Positions 43,166 through 51,026 are shown, counted from the first letter of the stretch. The stretch: 64,000 bases of DNA from Amycolatopsis eburnea (GCF_003937945.1 NZ_RSEC01000060.1:496001-560000); one strand, 5' to 3'. Numbers and translations: made by a program. Notes: generated by a model not told the origin, from the sequence alone.

Positions 43166-43923
43166 GGTGCGACCTCGTTCTCGAGGCTCGAAAGGATCTC
43201 GCTCACGAGCCGCACCAAGTCGGCTCCGTCGAGTGCGAAGTTGGGCTGGTCGTCGCTTTCCCCCGGCTCGCAGTAGACGACCGTCGTCGGCGTCCGGCGC
43301 GGTCCCTGGACCACGACAGTCGCGGTGAGCCCGGCGTCGATCGGACGCACCGTGTGCACGACCGAGGTGTCGCACCGGTACACGTCACCACCGTGGACGT
43401 GCCGGACCCCGCGGCGTTTCAGCCGGGCTTCGCCGTCAGCGACGAGCGCCGCCGGGTTCGCGGGGTCGGTACCGTAGCGGTACCGCTGGTACGGCTTCCC
43501 GCCGTCGGTGGCCTCCTCGAAGTCCACCATGTGCATCCCGGTTCCGGTGAGCACGTAGGAGGAGAAGTCCCACCGGTGGCTGTGCGGGTTGGATTCACCG
43601 CGCGAAGGCGTCTCGCCGCGGGGCCAGACGTGCAGGCGAACGCGGAACTCCGGTTCGACGCCGGCGTGGAGGACGATCTTCGCGAAGCTGTTGGGGTGCC
43701 AGTACGAACGCTTGGCCACCTCGGTGACCGCCGCGTCGTCGGCGATCAGGTCCCGCAGCCAGGCGGCGAAACCGAGCCGGTCGGCGCGGATGTGCTCGGA
43801 CGCCGCTTCGAGCTGGGTCAAGCCGATGTGGAGATCGTCGCCGCGAAGCGCTTCCGCGATCCGGCGCGGGAACGCGTGGCCTGCCGAAAGATCGGCGGCA
43901 ACGACGAAGGGAGTCGTGCTCAT
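43162..43923 (-). CDS. cupin-like protein of unknown function
   Basis: A 253-residue protein. The central part has a metal-binding cupin pattern: PHSHRWDFSSYVLTGTG (about residues 115-131; two His and a following aromatic), HMVDFEEA, and later HVHGGDVYR and CDTSVVHTVRPI, which would supply the second half of the site. It resembles cysteine-dioxygenase-like or sugar-modifying cupins but cannot be assigned. An N-terminal helical region (residues 15-90) precedes it. It begins 14 nt after the stop of the HTH/toroid gene and overlaps the Dcd-like start, so it is firmly part of the operon. Confidence 0.68.
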   Translation of the reverse strand: MSTTPFVVAADLSAGHAFPRRIAEALRGDDLHIGLTQLEAASEHIRADRLGFAAWLRDLIADDAAVTEVAKRSYWHPNSFAKIVLHAGVEPEFRVRLHVWPRGETPSRGESNPHSHRWDFSSYVLTGTGMHMVDFEEATDGGKPYQRYRYGTDPANPAALVADGEARLKRRGVRHVHGGDVYRCDTSVVHTVRPIDAGLTATVVVQGPRRTPTTVVYCEPGESDDQPNFALDGADLVRLVSEILSSLENEVAP

Positions 43924-43937
43924 CGTGCGGGGATTCT

Positions 43938-45194
43938 CTATTCTGCGGCTGGTGGGAGGAAAGGGGGTGCCGTGAACGCCAGCGCGGCCGAGCGCAGGGC
44001 GGTGACGGCGTCGAGGGTCATCCAGATGGGAAGGTCGCCGCTGCCCCAGGCCCACAGGCCGACACCGGCTTCGTAGCGTTCCCAAAGCGAGCTGAGTGCG
44101 CGGCTCAGCCGGACCGCGGGCACCTGCGGGGCCTCCGCGAGTGCTTGGACGACCCAAGCGGAAGTGAAGTGCTTGATGTTCACGCGGACGGATTGCCGGC
44201 CACCGGGTTGCGGCAGCGCGAGTTCTTCCATGATCCCGTCGTCGGGGTGGGTGCGGTCGACGAGCCATTCCGTTGCCACGTCGACGGCGTCGCGGACGTC
44301 GGGGCGGTCTTCGCCAGTCCGCAGCAGAACCCGCAATGCCACGACGGCACGCGCGGTGTGCGCTGCGGACGGTTCCGGCGACACGAGTCGCGGTTCTTTC
44401 TTCTCGCCCCACAAGAGGACGCCGTCGAAGTCCAGCCGGGCCGCGAGGAGGTCGTCGGCCAGCCGCCGGGTCAGCGGGGCGTCGGGTCCGATGCGCGCCG
44501 AGGTGCGCAACGCGGTAGCGAGCAAAAAGGGGCGCGTCCGGCTGTATTCGTCGAGTGAGTTCTCGAGGTGCTGGAGCCCTTCTTCGGCGGAGAGGACGGT
44601 GCTGGCTTGGCACAGCGCGTCCACCACCGCCGCGGTGACCTCGGGGCGGCGGCCGGCGGAACGGCCCTGCCACCCGAAGTCGGACCGCTTCGCGTAAAGA
44701 TCCTCGACGATGTCGTGTAGGTCGATGTAGGTGGCGCCCAACACGACCGTGGCGCTGATCCCGTAGGCCGTGGCGAGCGTGGTCTGCTCGCTCGTCTGCT
44801 GGAGGTTGTGCCGCCAGCCGACCGCACGGCCGTTCTCGTCGCGGATCAGAAGCCCGGCGAGGCTGTGTCCGGCCCGCCGGAAGACTTCGAGCAGCGAGCC
44901 ACCCGTCGACAGGAGCGCACCGCCTGCCGGCGCCGGCGACCGGGCCGCCTCGACCATCCGGACCAGCGAGTTCGCTGCCCGGAAGTGATCGTCGAGCAGC
45001 CGGGCGTTCTCCACCGACGGCAGGTACCGCCCGGTTTCCCACTGGGTCAGGTTCGCCCGGGTCACACCGATGATCCGGGCGACGTCGGCCTGGGTCAGCC
45101 CAGCCGCCTTGCGCAGCCGGCGCAACTCCCTGCCTACCTCCGCGACGGTCAGCGTTACCACATCAGTACCTATCGGCGGCTCTGCCGCCGACAT
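43938..45194 (-). CDS. XRE-type HTH protein with alpha/alpha-toroid-like C-terminal domain
   Basis: A 418-residue protein. Residues about 18-75 form a clear Cro/C1 HTH (ELRRLRKAAGLTQADVARII, then GVTRANLTQWETGRYLPS). The C-terminal 330 residues are helical, with repeated patterns (AAVVDALCQASTVLSAEEGL, SAAHTARAVVALRVLL, DAVDVATEWLVDRTHPDDGI, HFTSAWVVQALAE) like the terpenoid-cyclase/prenyltransferase toroid. It is the first gene of the minus-strand cluster, and GTAGGTA dyads lie just upstream, so it probably regulates the cluster in response to a ligand. The ATG at 45194 was chosen; a GTG at 45218 and an internal GTG are alternatives, none with a strong ribosome site. Confidence 0.75.
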   Translation of the reverse strand: MSAAEPPIGTDVVTLTVAEVGRELRRLRKAAGLTQADVARIIGVTRANLTQWETGRYLPSVENARLLDDHFRAANSLVRMVEAARSPAPAGGALLSTGGSLLEVFRRAGHSLAGLLIRDENGRAVGWRHNLQQTSEQTTLATAYGISATVVLGATYIDLHDIVEDLYAKRSDFGWQGRSAGRRPEVTAAVVDALCQASTVLSAEEGLQHLENSLDEYSRTRPFLLATALRTSARIGPDAPLTRRLADDLLAARLDFDGVLLWGEKKEPRLVSPEPSAAHTARAVVALRVLLRTGEDRPDVRDAVDVATEWLVDRTHPDDGIMEELALPQPGGRQSVRVNIKHFTSAWVVQALAEAPQVPAVRLSRALSSLWERYEAGVGLWAWGSGDLPIWMTLDAVTALRSAALAFTAPPFLPPAAE

Positions 45195-45199
45195 AGAAT

Positions 45200-45250
45200 G
45201 TAGGTAGGCACCGGCCACTGTTCTTACCTACTCATGTAGGCAAACGTAGG
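45200..45250. promoter_or_regulatory. GTAGGTA dyad and repeats in a divergent promoter
   Basis: GTAGGTA (45200-45206) and its complement TACCTAC (45225-45231) form a dyad; GTAGG recurs at 45236 and 45246. They lie between the HTH/toroid gene and the short ORF at 45264. Likely operator for an XRE-type regulator, the adjacent HTH protein being the obvious candidate. Confidence 0.55.
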
Positions 45251-45263
45251 GAGGTGACAGTTC

Positions 45264-45449
45264 GTGGACACAGAGCGCACCTTATCCCATCCTCGCGGCA
45301 ATGACGCCGCCGACTCGGCCCGACTCCTCCAAAAGGGTTGCGGCCGCAGCTCACAGGCCACCTTTTTGTCGGCCACCTCGCGACCGGCCGCTCCCGGGTT
45401 ACCACGGAGAGTGCCCAGCGGCCCGGAAAGCCGCCGCCGGATTGCCTGA
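45264..45449 (+). CDS. short ORF (61 residues) with near-perfect Shine-Dalgarno
   Basis: A GTG-started ORF preceded by GGGAGGTGA at 45249-45257, spaced 6 nt, one of the best ribosome sites in the window. The product (MDTERTLSHPRGNDAADSAR at the N-terminus) is polar and basic with one Cys, and has no membrane helix or known domain. It is divergent from the HTH/toroid gene and shares its operator region. It could be a small regulator, a peptide substrate of the cluster, or a leader. The following 203 nt (45450-45652) hold no supported gene. Confidence 0.4.
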   Translation: MDTERTLSHPRGNDAADSARLLQKGCGRSSQATFLSATSRPAAPGLPRRVPSGPESRRRIA

Positions 45450-45652
45450 TCGAGCCACCCACCCGAACGCGTGCGTCACCGCCGGAAGTATCAGAGGCAC
45501 GGTCACACCTCTCCTACGTCCAGCCAACGTGACGATCCACCGCCTGGCCGAACTTCGACGAATCGCGAGCTGAATCCCGCCTTCTGAGTCACCTGACACA
45601 CAAGGCGCGGCGTTCCGGAGGTTTCCTGGATCCACCGAGGAGGAGGGCACTC

Positions 45653-45922
45653 ATGGACCCCAACACCACCGCCGCACCGCGCGGCAGCCGCTGGCGGCGT
45701 GGCGTCTACGCCGCCGGGCTCGTCATCCCCTTCACCGCGTCCCAGCTTTGGGCGCTGCTGGTGCTGCTGCGGCTCGCGCCGCTCGACGGTCTTGTCGGGC
45801 AGGCCGTCGTGCTCGTCCTGGTGGGATCCGTCGCCGCGGTCTGGGCGGGGTGGCGGTGGACCTGGCGGCTGGGCAAGGACAAGGACTTGCAGCCCGCCCC
45901 CAAGACGCGGATCCCGACATGA
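45653..45922 (+). CDS. small two-helix membrane protein (possible conjugation-element remnant)
   Basis: An 89-residue protein with a basic N-terminus (GSRWRRGVYAAG), two membrane helices (about residues 20-42 and 47-67) and a basic tail. CGAGGAGGAGGG lies before the ATG. Its stop overlaps the next start (ATGA), so the two are coupled. Pairs of small membrane proteins before a TraB/FtsK-like protein occur in actinomycete integrative conjugative elements, which may be the origin, but no such domain is proven here. Confidence 0.65.
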   Translation: MDPNTTAAPRGSRWRRGVYAAGLVIPFTASQLWALLVLLRLAPLDGLVGQAVVLVLVGSVAAVWAGWRWTWRLGKDKDLQPAPKTRIPT

Positions 45923-46536
45923 CGTCCGGGCCGGCGATCGTCGCGGCCATCGTGGCCGCCACCGGGGCCGGGCGTCTCCTGCACCACCTCGGCGGGGTCT
46001 TCCGCCGTCGCCACGACGAAAGGAGCACGGAGATGAGCGAGCAGCCGTCCTTCCCGCTGCGGGTTTACCACTGGCGGTGGGAGATCCTGGCCGTCACCCT
46101 GCTCCCCTACTGCGCCGTGACCTTCGCGCTGTGGGCGGGTCCACTGTGGGCATCGCTCGTCCTGGCCGCCGCGCTCGGCTGGGCGGTGCTGCGGCGGCGC
46201 CAGGTCCGCGCCCGGTTCAAGGCGGTGGCGCTGCAGCACCGGCTGCGGGCGGTGTTCCCGCACCTGCGCCTCCCCGGCGGCCGGCCCACCATCCTCTGGA
46301 GCCGGCCCCGCGGCGGTGACGTCGTCGTGTCGCTGTACGGCCGCGAGGCCTTCGACCACCTGCACCGCCACCGCGCGGTCCTGGCGGCGGCGTGCTCGGT
46401 GCCGGAGGTCTACGTCGACCGGCACCCGCGGTACGCGAGCCTGGTGACGCTGACGATCAGCGCGGACGCGCCGAAGCGCGAGCCGGGCCGGGGCTCCCTG
46501 CCGAGCAACGTCGTGCCGCTGCGCGTCCACAGCTGA
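45919..46536 (+). CDS. membrane protein resembling the N-terminal part of TraB/FtsK-type conjugation proteins
   Basis: A 205-residue protein. After a short N-terminal segment there are two membrane helices (about residues 55-72 and 76-90), then a cytoplasmic domain with basic RRRQVRARFKAVALQHRLR and a compact alpha/beta region ending PEVYVDRHPRYASLVTLTIS. That final pattern resembles the alpha domain just before the motor in TraB/FtsK-like proteins of actinomycete conjugative elements, but no ATPase motor follows. The ATG at 45919 overlaps the previous stop; an in-frame ATG at 46033 has a stronger ribosome site (AAAGGAG) and is a serious alternative. A conjugation-remnant origin is inference. 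Confidence 0.6.
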   Translation: MTSGPAIVAAIVAATGAGRLLHHLGGVFRRRHDERSTEMSEQPSFPLRVYHWRWEILAVTLLPYCAVTFALWAGPLWASLVLAAALGWAVLRRRQVRARFKAVALQHRLRAVFPHLRLPGGRPTILWSRPRGGDVVVSLYGREAFDHLHRHRAVLAAACSVPEVYVDRHPRYASLVTLTISADAPKREPGRGSLPSNVVPLRVHS

Positions 46537-46579
46537 GCACCGGGCCCGGTGTCCCCCGTCTCGGGCACCGGGCCCGGCG

Positions 46580-46606
46580 CACAGCAAGCGCACAGAGAGA
46601 TCACAC
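46580..46606 (+). promoter_or_regulatory. 11-bp-periodic CACA direct repeats before the GT2-GtrA gene
   Basis: CACAG, CACAG and CACAC begin at 46580, 46591 and 46602, 11 nt apart; the third is 38 nt before the ATG at 46640. This is the same array and spacing as before the sensor kinase and the first GT39-like gene. Confidence 0.75.
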
Positions 46607-46639
46607 GGTCACCAAAGCGGCGGCCGCGACCGTAGGGGC

Positions 46640-47896
46640 ATGACAGCCACCGCCCCCGCACCGCGGCCCGGGACCGTGCCGGTCGACCTGGCCGGTCCGC
46701 AGCCCGTTCTCGACGTCGTCATCCCGGTCTACAACGAAGAGGCCGACCTCGAACCGTGCATCCGACGGCTGCACGCACACCTGGCCGAACACGTCTCCTA
46801 CCCGTACCGGATCACCGTCGCCGACAACGCGAGCACCGACGCGACGCTGCAGGTGGCGGAAAGACTGGCCCGCGAGTTCCCCGAGGTGGCCGTCCACCAC
46901 CTCGACGAGAAGGGCCGCGGCCGCGCGCTCAACGCCGTCTGGCGGGCCTCCGACGCCGCTGTCCTGGCCTACATGGACGTCGACCTCTCCACCGATCTCG
47001 CCGCGCTCGGGCCGCTCGTCGCGCCCCTGCTGTCCGGGCACTCGGACGTCGCCATCGGCAGCAGGCTCGCCCGGGGGGCGCGAGTGGTGCGGGGGCCGAA
47101 GCGCGAGTTCATTTCCCGCTGCTACAACCTGATCCTCCGCTCGACGCTGGCCGCGAAGTTCAGCGACGCGCAGTGCGGGTTCAAGGCGATCCGCGCCGAC
47201 GTCGCCCGTGAGCTGCTGCCGCACGTCGTCGACACCGGCTGGTTCTTCGACACCGAGCTGCTCGTCCTGGCGCAGCGCGCCGGGCTGCGGATCCACGAGG
47301 TGCCGGTCGACTGGGTGGACGACCCGGACTCGTCGGTCAACATCGTCAAGACCGCCACCGAGGACCTCAAGGGCATCGCCCGCGTCACCAAAGCCACCTT
47401 CACCGGCGAGATCCCGATCAGCAGGCTGCGCGAGCAGCTCGGCCGCCAGCCGATCGGCGTCGACGCGCCGGGGGTGCCGCCGCGGCTGGTCACGCAGCTG
47501 GTCCGGTTCGCCGCGATCGGCGTCAGCAGCACGCTGGCCTACCTCGTGCTGTTCCTGCTGCTGCGGACGGTCGTCGGCGCGCAGGCGGCGAACTTCACGG
47601 CGCTGCTGGTGACGGCGATCGGGAACACCGCGCTGAACCGGCGGCTCACGTTCGGCATCCGCGGCCGCGCCGGTGCCGGGCGGCACCAGTTCGAAGGGCT
47701 CATCGTGTTCGGCCTCGGCCTGGCGCTCACGAGCGGGTCGCTGGCCCTGCTCAACGGGTCCACCACGCCCGGCCTCGTCCTGGAGATCACCGTGCTCGTG
47801 CTGGCGAACCTCGCCGCCACGGTGCTCCGCTTCCTGCTCCTGCGCGGCTGGGTCTTCAACCCGCGCCGCCAGGCCGCCACCCAGAAGGAGTCCTGA
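46640..47896 (+). CDS. GT2 polyprenyl-phosphate glycosyltransferase fused to GtrA domain
   Basis: A 418-residue bifunctional protein. The N-terminal part is a dolichyl-phosphate-mannose-synthase-like GT2 enzyme with VVIPVYNEEADLEPC (about 29-43), NASTDATLQVAERL and the metal-binding YMDVDLSTDL (DxD). It would load a sugar onto polyprenyl phosphate. The C-terminal part (about residues 280-405) has four membrane helices of the GtrA type (LVRFAAIGVSSTLAYLVLFL, FTALLVTAIGNTALNRRLTF), thought to help move the lipid-sugar across the membrane. Its stop overlaps the start of the GT39-like gene by one base, so donor synthesis and transfer are encoded together. A CACA array precedes it. Confidence 0.92.
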   Translation: MTATAPAPRPGTVPVDLAGPQPVLDVVIPVYNEEADLEPCIRRLHAHLAEHVSYPYRITVADNASTDATLQVAERLAREFPEVAVHHLDEKGRGRALNAVWRASDAAVLAYMDVDLSTDLAALGPLVAPLLSGHSDVAIGSRLARGARVVRGPKREFISRCYNLILRSTLAAKFSDAQCGFKAIRADVARELLPHVVDTGWFFDTELLVLAQRAGLRIHEVPVDWVDDPDSSVNIVKTATEDLKGIARVTKATFTGEIPISRLREQLGRQPIGVDAPGVPPRLVTQLVRFAAIGVSSTLAYLVLFLLLRTVVGAQAANFTALLVTAIGNTALNRRLTFGIRGRAGAGRHQFEGLIVFGLGLALTSGSLALLNGSTTPGLVLEITVLVLANLAATVLRFLLLRGWVFNPRRQAATQKES

Positions 47897-49740
47897 TGAC
47901 CGCCGTCCTGTCCGACCCCGTGACGCGGGAACCGCGCCACCGCAGGGATTCCGTGGCGCACGCGCCGCCGCGCTGGGTCCGCCCGGCGGTGTTCGGGCTG
48001 CTGGCCGCGACCGCCGTCCTCTACTTCTGGAACCTGACCGCGTCCGGCTTCGGCAACTCGTTCTACGCGGCGGCCGTGCAGTCCGGGACGCAGAGCTGGA
48101 AGGCGTGGCTGTTCGGATCGCTCGACTCGGGCAACGTCCTGACCGTCGACAAGCCGCCGGCGGCGCTGTGGGTCGGCACGGCGTTCGCGCGGGTCTTCGG
48201 GTTCTCGAGCTTCACCGTGCTGGCGCCGCAAGCGCTGATGGGCGTCGCGTCCGTCGGCGTCCTCTACCTGACGGTGAAGCGGACCGCGGGCCCGGTCGCC
48301 GGGCTGCTGGCGGGCGCGATGCTCGCGGTGACGCCGGTGGCGGCGCTGATGTTCCGGTTCAACAACCCGGACGCGCTGCTGGTCCTGCTGATGGTCGCGG
48401 GCGCCTACTTCGTCGTGCGCGCCACGGAAAAGGCGAGCCCGCGGTGGCTCGCGCTGGCCGGCGCGGCGATCGGGTTCGGGTTCCTGACGAAGATGATGCA
48501 GGCGTTCCTGGTGCTGCCGGCGTTCGGGCTGGTGTACCTGCTCGCGGCGCCGGCGTCGCTGGGCAAGCGGCTGCTGCACCTCGGCGGGGCGGTCGTCTCG
48601 CTGGTCGTTTCCGCGGGCTGGTTCATCGCGCTGGTGGAGCTGTGGCCGGCGTCGTCGCGGCCGTACATCGGCGGGTCCGAAGGGGACAGCCTGCTCGAAC
48701 TCGCGTTGGGCTACAACGGTTTGGGCCGCATCTTCGGCGGCGAGGGCAACGGCGGCGGCATGGGTGGCGGCGGCATGGGCGGCAACACCGGGTTCGGTGG
48801 GTCGACCGGCCTGTTCCGGATGTTCGGCGCCAGCTTCGGCACGGAGATCTCGTGGCTGCTGCCCGCCGCGCTGATCGGGCTGGTCGCCGGGCTGTGGTTC
48901 ACCCGCCGCGCGCCGCGCACCGACCGCACCCGCCTGGCGCTGGTCCTGTGGGGCGGCTGGCTGGTCGTGACGGCGGCGGTGTTCAGCTTCATGAGCGGCA
49001 CGGTCCACCCGTACTACTCGGTGGCGCTCGCGCCGGCGATCGCCGCGCTGGTCGCGATTTCGGGCCGCGCGCTGTGGCACGGCCGGGCGAACCCCGCGCC
49101 GCGGGCGACGCTGGCCGGGATGGTCGTGGCGACGGCGGTGTGGTCGTTCATCCTGCTGGACCGGACGCCGGACTGGTTCCCGGCGCTGAAGTGGCTCGTC
49201 GCGGTGCTGGGCGTGCTGGTCGGCACGGTGCTGGTGATGGGCGTGCCCGCGTCCCGCCGGCTGGTGGCCGTCGTGGCGGCGGCGCTGGTCCTGACCATCG
49301 GGGCGTCGTCCGCGGCGTACGGTGTCGAGACGGCTTCGGTGGCCCACAGCGGTTCGATCCCGACGTCCGGCCCGACGTCGAGCGGCTTCGGCGGGGGTGG
49401 TTTCGGTGGGGAGGATTCGTCGTCGAGCGCGATCGGTTCGCTGCTCGCGCGGACGACGACCAAGTGGGCGGCGGCGACCACGGGCTCGCAGAGCGCGGCC
49501 TCCCTGGAACTGGCCAGCGGCAAGGCGGTGATCGGGATCGGCGGCTGGAGCGGCTCGGACCCGGCCCCGACGCTGGCCGAGTTCAAGGCTTACGTGGCGG
49601 CCGGTGAGATCAAGTACTACGTCGAAGGTGGCCGGGGCGGTGGCCCGGGTGGCGGTTCGTCGGAGATCACGGACTGGGTGACGGCGAACTTCACCGCCAC
49701 CACGGTCGACGGCCAAACGGTGTACGACCTGCAGAGCTGA
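47896..49740 (+). CDS. ArnT/GT39-like polyprenyl-phosphate glycosyltransferase
   Basis: A 614-residue GT-C membrane enzyme, a clear paralogue of the protein at 36692 over its whole length (NSFYAAAVQSGTQSWKAWLF, LTVDKPPAALWVGTA, FRFNNPDALLVLLMVAGAYF). It should use the polyprenyl-linked sugar made by the GT2-GtrA protein upstream and glycosylate an envelope acceptor. Two Gly-rich segments are present, GNGGGMGGGGMGG near residues 283-296 and GFGGGGFGGEDSSSS before the outer C-terminal domain. The start codon overlaps the upstream stop (TGATG). The acceptor and sugar are not indicated by sequence. Confidence 0.9.
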   Translation: MTAVLSDPVTREPRHRRDSVAHAPPRWVRPAVFGLLAATAVLYFWNLTASGFGNSFYAAAVQSGTQSWKAWLFGSLDSGNVLTVDKPPAALWVGTAFARVFGFSSFTVLAPQALMGVASVGVLYLTVKRTAGPVAGLLAGAMLAVTPVAALMFRFNNPDALLVLLMVAGAYFVVRATEKASPRWLALAGAAIGFGFLTKMMQAFLVLPAFGLVYLLAAPASLGKRLLHLGGAVVSLVVSAGWFIALVELWPASSRPYIGGSEGDSLLELALGYNGLGRIFGGEGNGGGMGGGGMGGNTGFGGSTGLFRMFGASFGTEISWLLPAALIGLVAGLWFTRRAPRTDRTRLALVLWGGWLVVTAAVFSFMSGTVHPYYSVALAPAIAALVAISGRALWHGRANPAPRATLAGMVVATAVWSFILLDRTPDWFPALKWLVAVLGVLVGTVLVMGVPASRRLVAVVAAALVLTIGASSAAYGVETASVAHSGSIPTSGPTSSGFGGGGFGGEDSSSSAIGSLLARTTTKWAAATTGSQSAASLELASGKAVIGIGGWSGSDPAPTLAEFKAYVAAGEIKYYVEGGRGGGPGGGSSEITDWVTANFTATTVDGQTVYDLQS

Positions 49741-49776
49741 CCGCACGCACCACGGGGCGTGAGCGCGATCCGGCGC

Positions 49777-50205
49777 TCACGCCCCTTTCGCACGCAGGTG
49801 GTGGCTCACGTCGCCGACGAGGTCCACCGTCGCCCGGCGCTCCGTGAACCGCCAGCCGGACTCGCTCTTCGTGAACCGGTCCGCGTAGCGCCCCGCCGCG
49901 ATCGTCTGCAGCGGCAGCCCCGGAACCGCCTGCAGCACCGTGAAGTAAGCACTCGACGAGGCCGTCGACCCGCGCACCTCCACCGCCACGTTCGTCGTCA
50001 CGTGCTTGGTCCGCGGAGTCCCGTCCTCGTACACGATCACCGTTTCCCGCAGCATCCGCTCCACTGCCGCCGAGCCGCTCAACGATCCGCCGCTGCCGGT
50101 GAACACGCCCGCGGAGAACAACTCCCCCACCCCGGCGAAATCCCCCGCGTCCACCAGCGCCGCGTACGAAAAGATCAAGTTCGAGAGCGCCCGGTAGTCG
50201 TCCAC
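49777..50205 (-). CDS. SnoaL/NTF2-like domain protein
   Basis: A 142-residue single-domain protein with the cone-shaped NTF2-like fold pattern: helix ALSNLIFSYAALVDAGDFAG, a strand region FTGSGGSLSG, VTTNVAVEVRGSTASSSAYF and a final GWRFTERRATVDLV strand. Members include polyketide cyclases, ketosteroid isomerases and dehydratases, so the function is open. The start is GTG at 50205. It converges with the glycosyltransferase operon and is divergent from the Tat-type protein gene. Confidence 0.8.
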   Translation of the reverse strand: MDDYRALSNLIFSYAALVDAGDFAGVGELFSAGVFTGSGGSLSGSAAVERMLRETVIVYEDGTPRTKHVTTNVAVEVRGSTASSSAYFTVLQAVPGLPLQTIAAGRYADRFTKSESGWRFTERRATVDLVGDVSHHLRAKGA

Positions 50206-50291
50206 GGAAACGATCTTACAGAGAAAGTATGGAAACCTTCCGTAGCTTGGCGGCGAACGGCGGCAGGGGGCCGCCGGTCAGGGGGTGCACC

Positions 50292-51026
50292 ATGGATCGA
50301 CGGGACCTGCTCAAGATCGGCGTCGCCACCGTCGCCGGGGCCGTGCTGCTCGAAGGGACCGCTGCCGCCGACACCGGGCTGCCACCGGTCGAGGGCATGC
50401 GCGGGGACCGGCGGGCCAACGAACTCTGGTACCAGCTCGACGAAATCTCGCTCTACCACCCGGCGCAGGAAGTCCAGGACGCCTACGCCGTCCTCTTCCC
50501 CTTCATCCAGCAGAACGCGCCGGAAGGCCTGTACGAAAAGTGGCGGGCGCTGAGCCTGGAACCGGGTTACCCCGGGAACTACGCCGAGTTCGCCAAGCCC
50601 GTCGAACAGCCGCTGCGGACGCTCTCGACCCTGCAGCTGGACAACTTCGACCGCTTCTACCGCGGCGACGAAGCCGGCCTCGCCGGCGCGTTCGCCGCCT
50701 TCGGCCAGGGGGTGCTCTTCGACCCGCGGCGGGCGGCCGCCGAGTCGGAGGTGCACACCATGAACGGCGATCCGCCGAACGGGTACCACTTCTGGCACGC
50801 CGTCCAGCGCGCGCAGATGGTCCTGGACATCGACCGGCGGCGGTGGGCCGCGCTCGACCCGCTCGTCGGGTTCGCGTGGGCGCTGCAGTCGATCGCGAAA
50901 CCCGACCACCGGCACGTCAACCCCGGCCTGCCCCGGGAGCAGGTCCGCGCGCTGGCCCGCTACTGGCTGCCCCGCTCGCCGCGGCAGCTGGACCGGGACT
51001 TCCGGTCGGCGCCCTACCCCGCCTGA
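50292..51026 (+). CDS. exported protein with Tat-like signal, unknown function
   Basis: A 244-residue protein beginning MDRRDLLKIGVATVAGAVLL, a short twin-arginine-type signal, with probable cleavage around TAAA (residues 23-26). The mature part is mainly helical with many aromatic residues (WYQLDEISLYHPAQEVQDAY, LQLDNFDRFYRGDEAGLAG) and no domain I can name. The ATG at 50292 was chosen over a GTG at 50229 because it starts the signal. Its last 13 bp overlap the convergent SARP-like gene. Confidence 0.72.
   Translation: MDRRDLLKIGVATVAGAVLLEGTAAADTGLPPVEGMRGDRRANELWYQLDEISLYHPAQEVQDAYAVLFPFIQQNAPEGLYEKWRALSLEPGYPGNYAEFAKPVEQPLRTLSTLQLDNFDRFYRGDEAGLAGAFAAFGQGVLFDPRRAAAESEVHTMNGDPPNGYHFWHAVQRAQMVLDIDRRRWAALDPLVGFAWALQSIAKPDHRHVNPGLPREQVRALARYWLPRSPRQLDRDFRSAPYPA

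Noticed and set aside
45399..45650. Possible 83-residue minus-strand gene
   Set aside because: No ribosome site or domain was seen, and it overlaps the better-supported short ORF at 45264.
47539..49746. Minus-strand frame of 735 codons opposite the glycosyltransferase genes
   Set aside because: Low-complexity Arg/Gln-rich product, and the opposite strand encodes a clear GT39-like protein.
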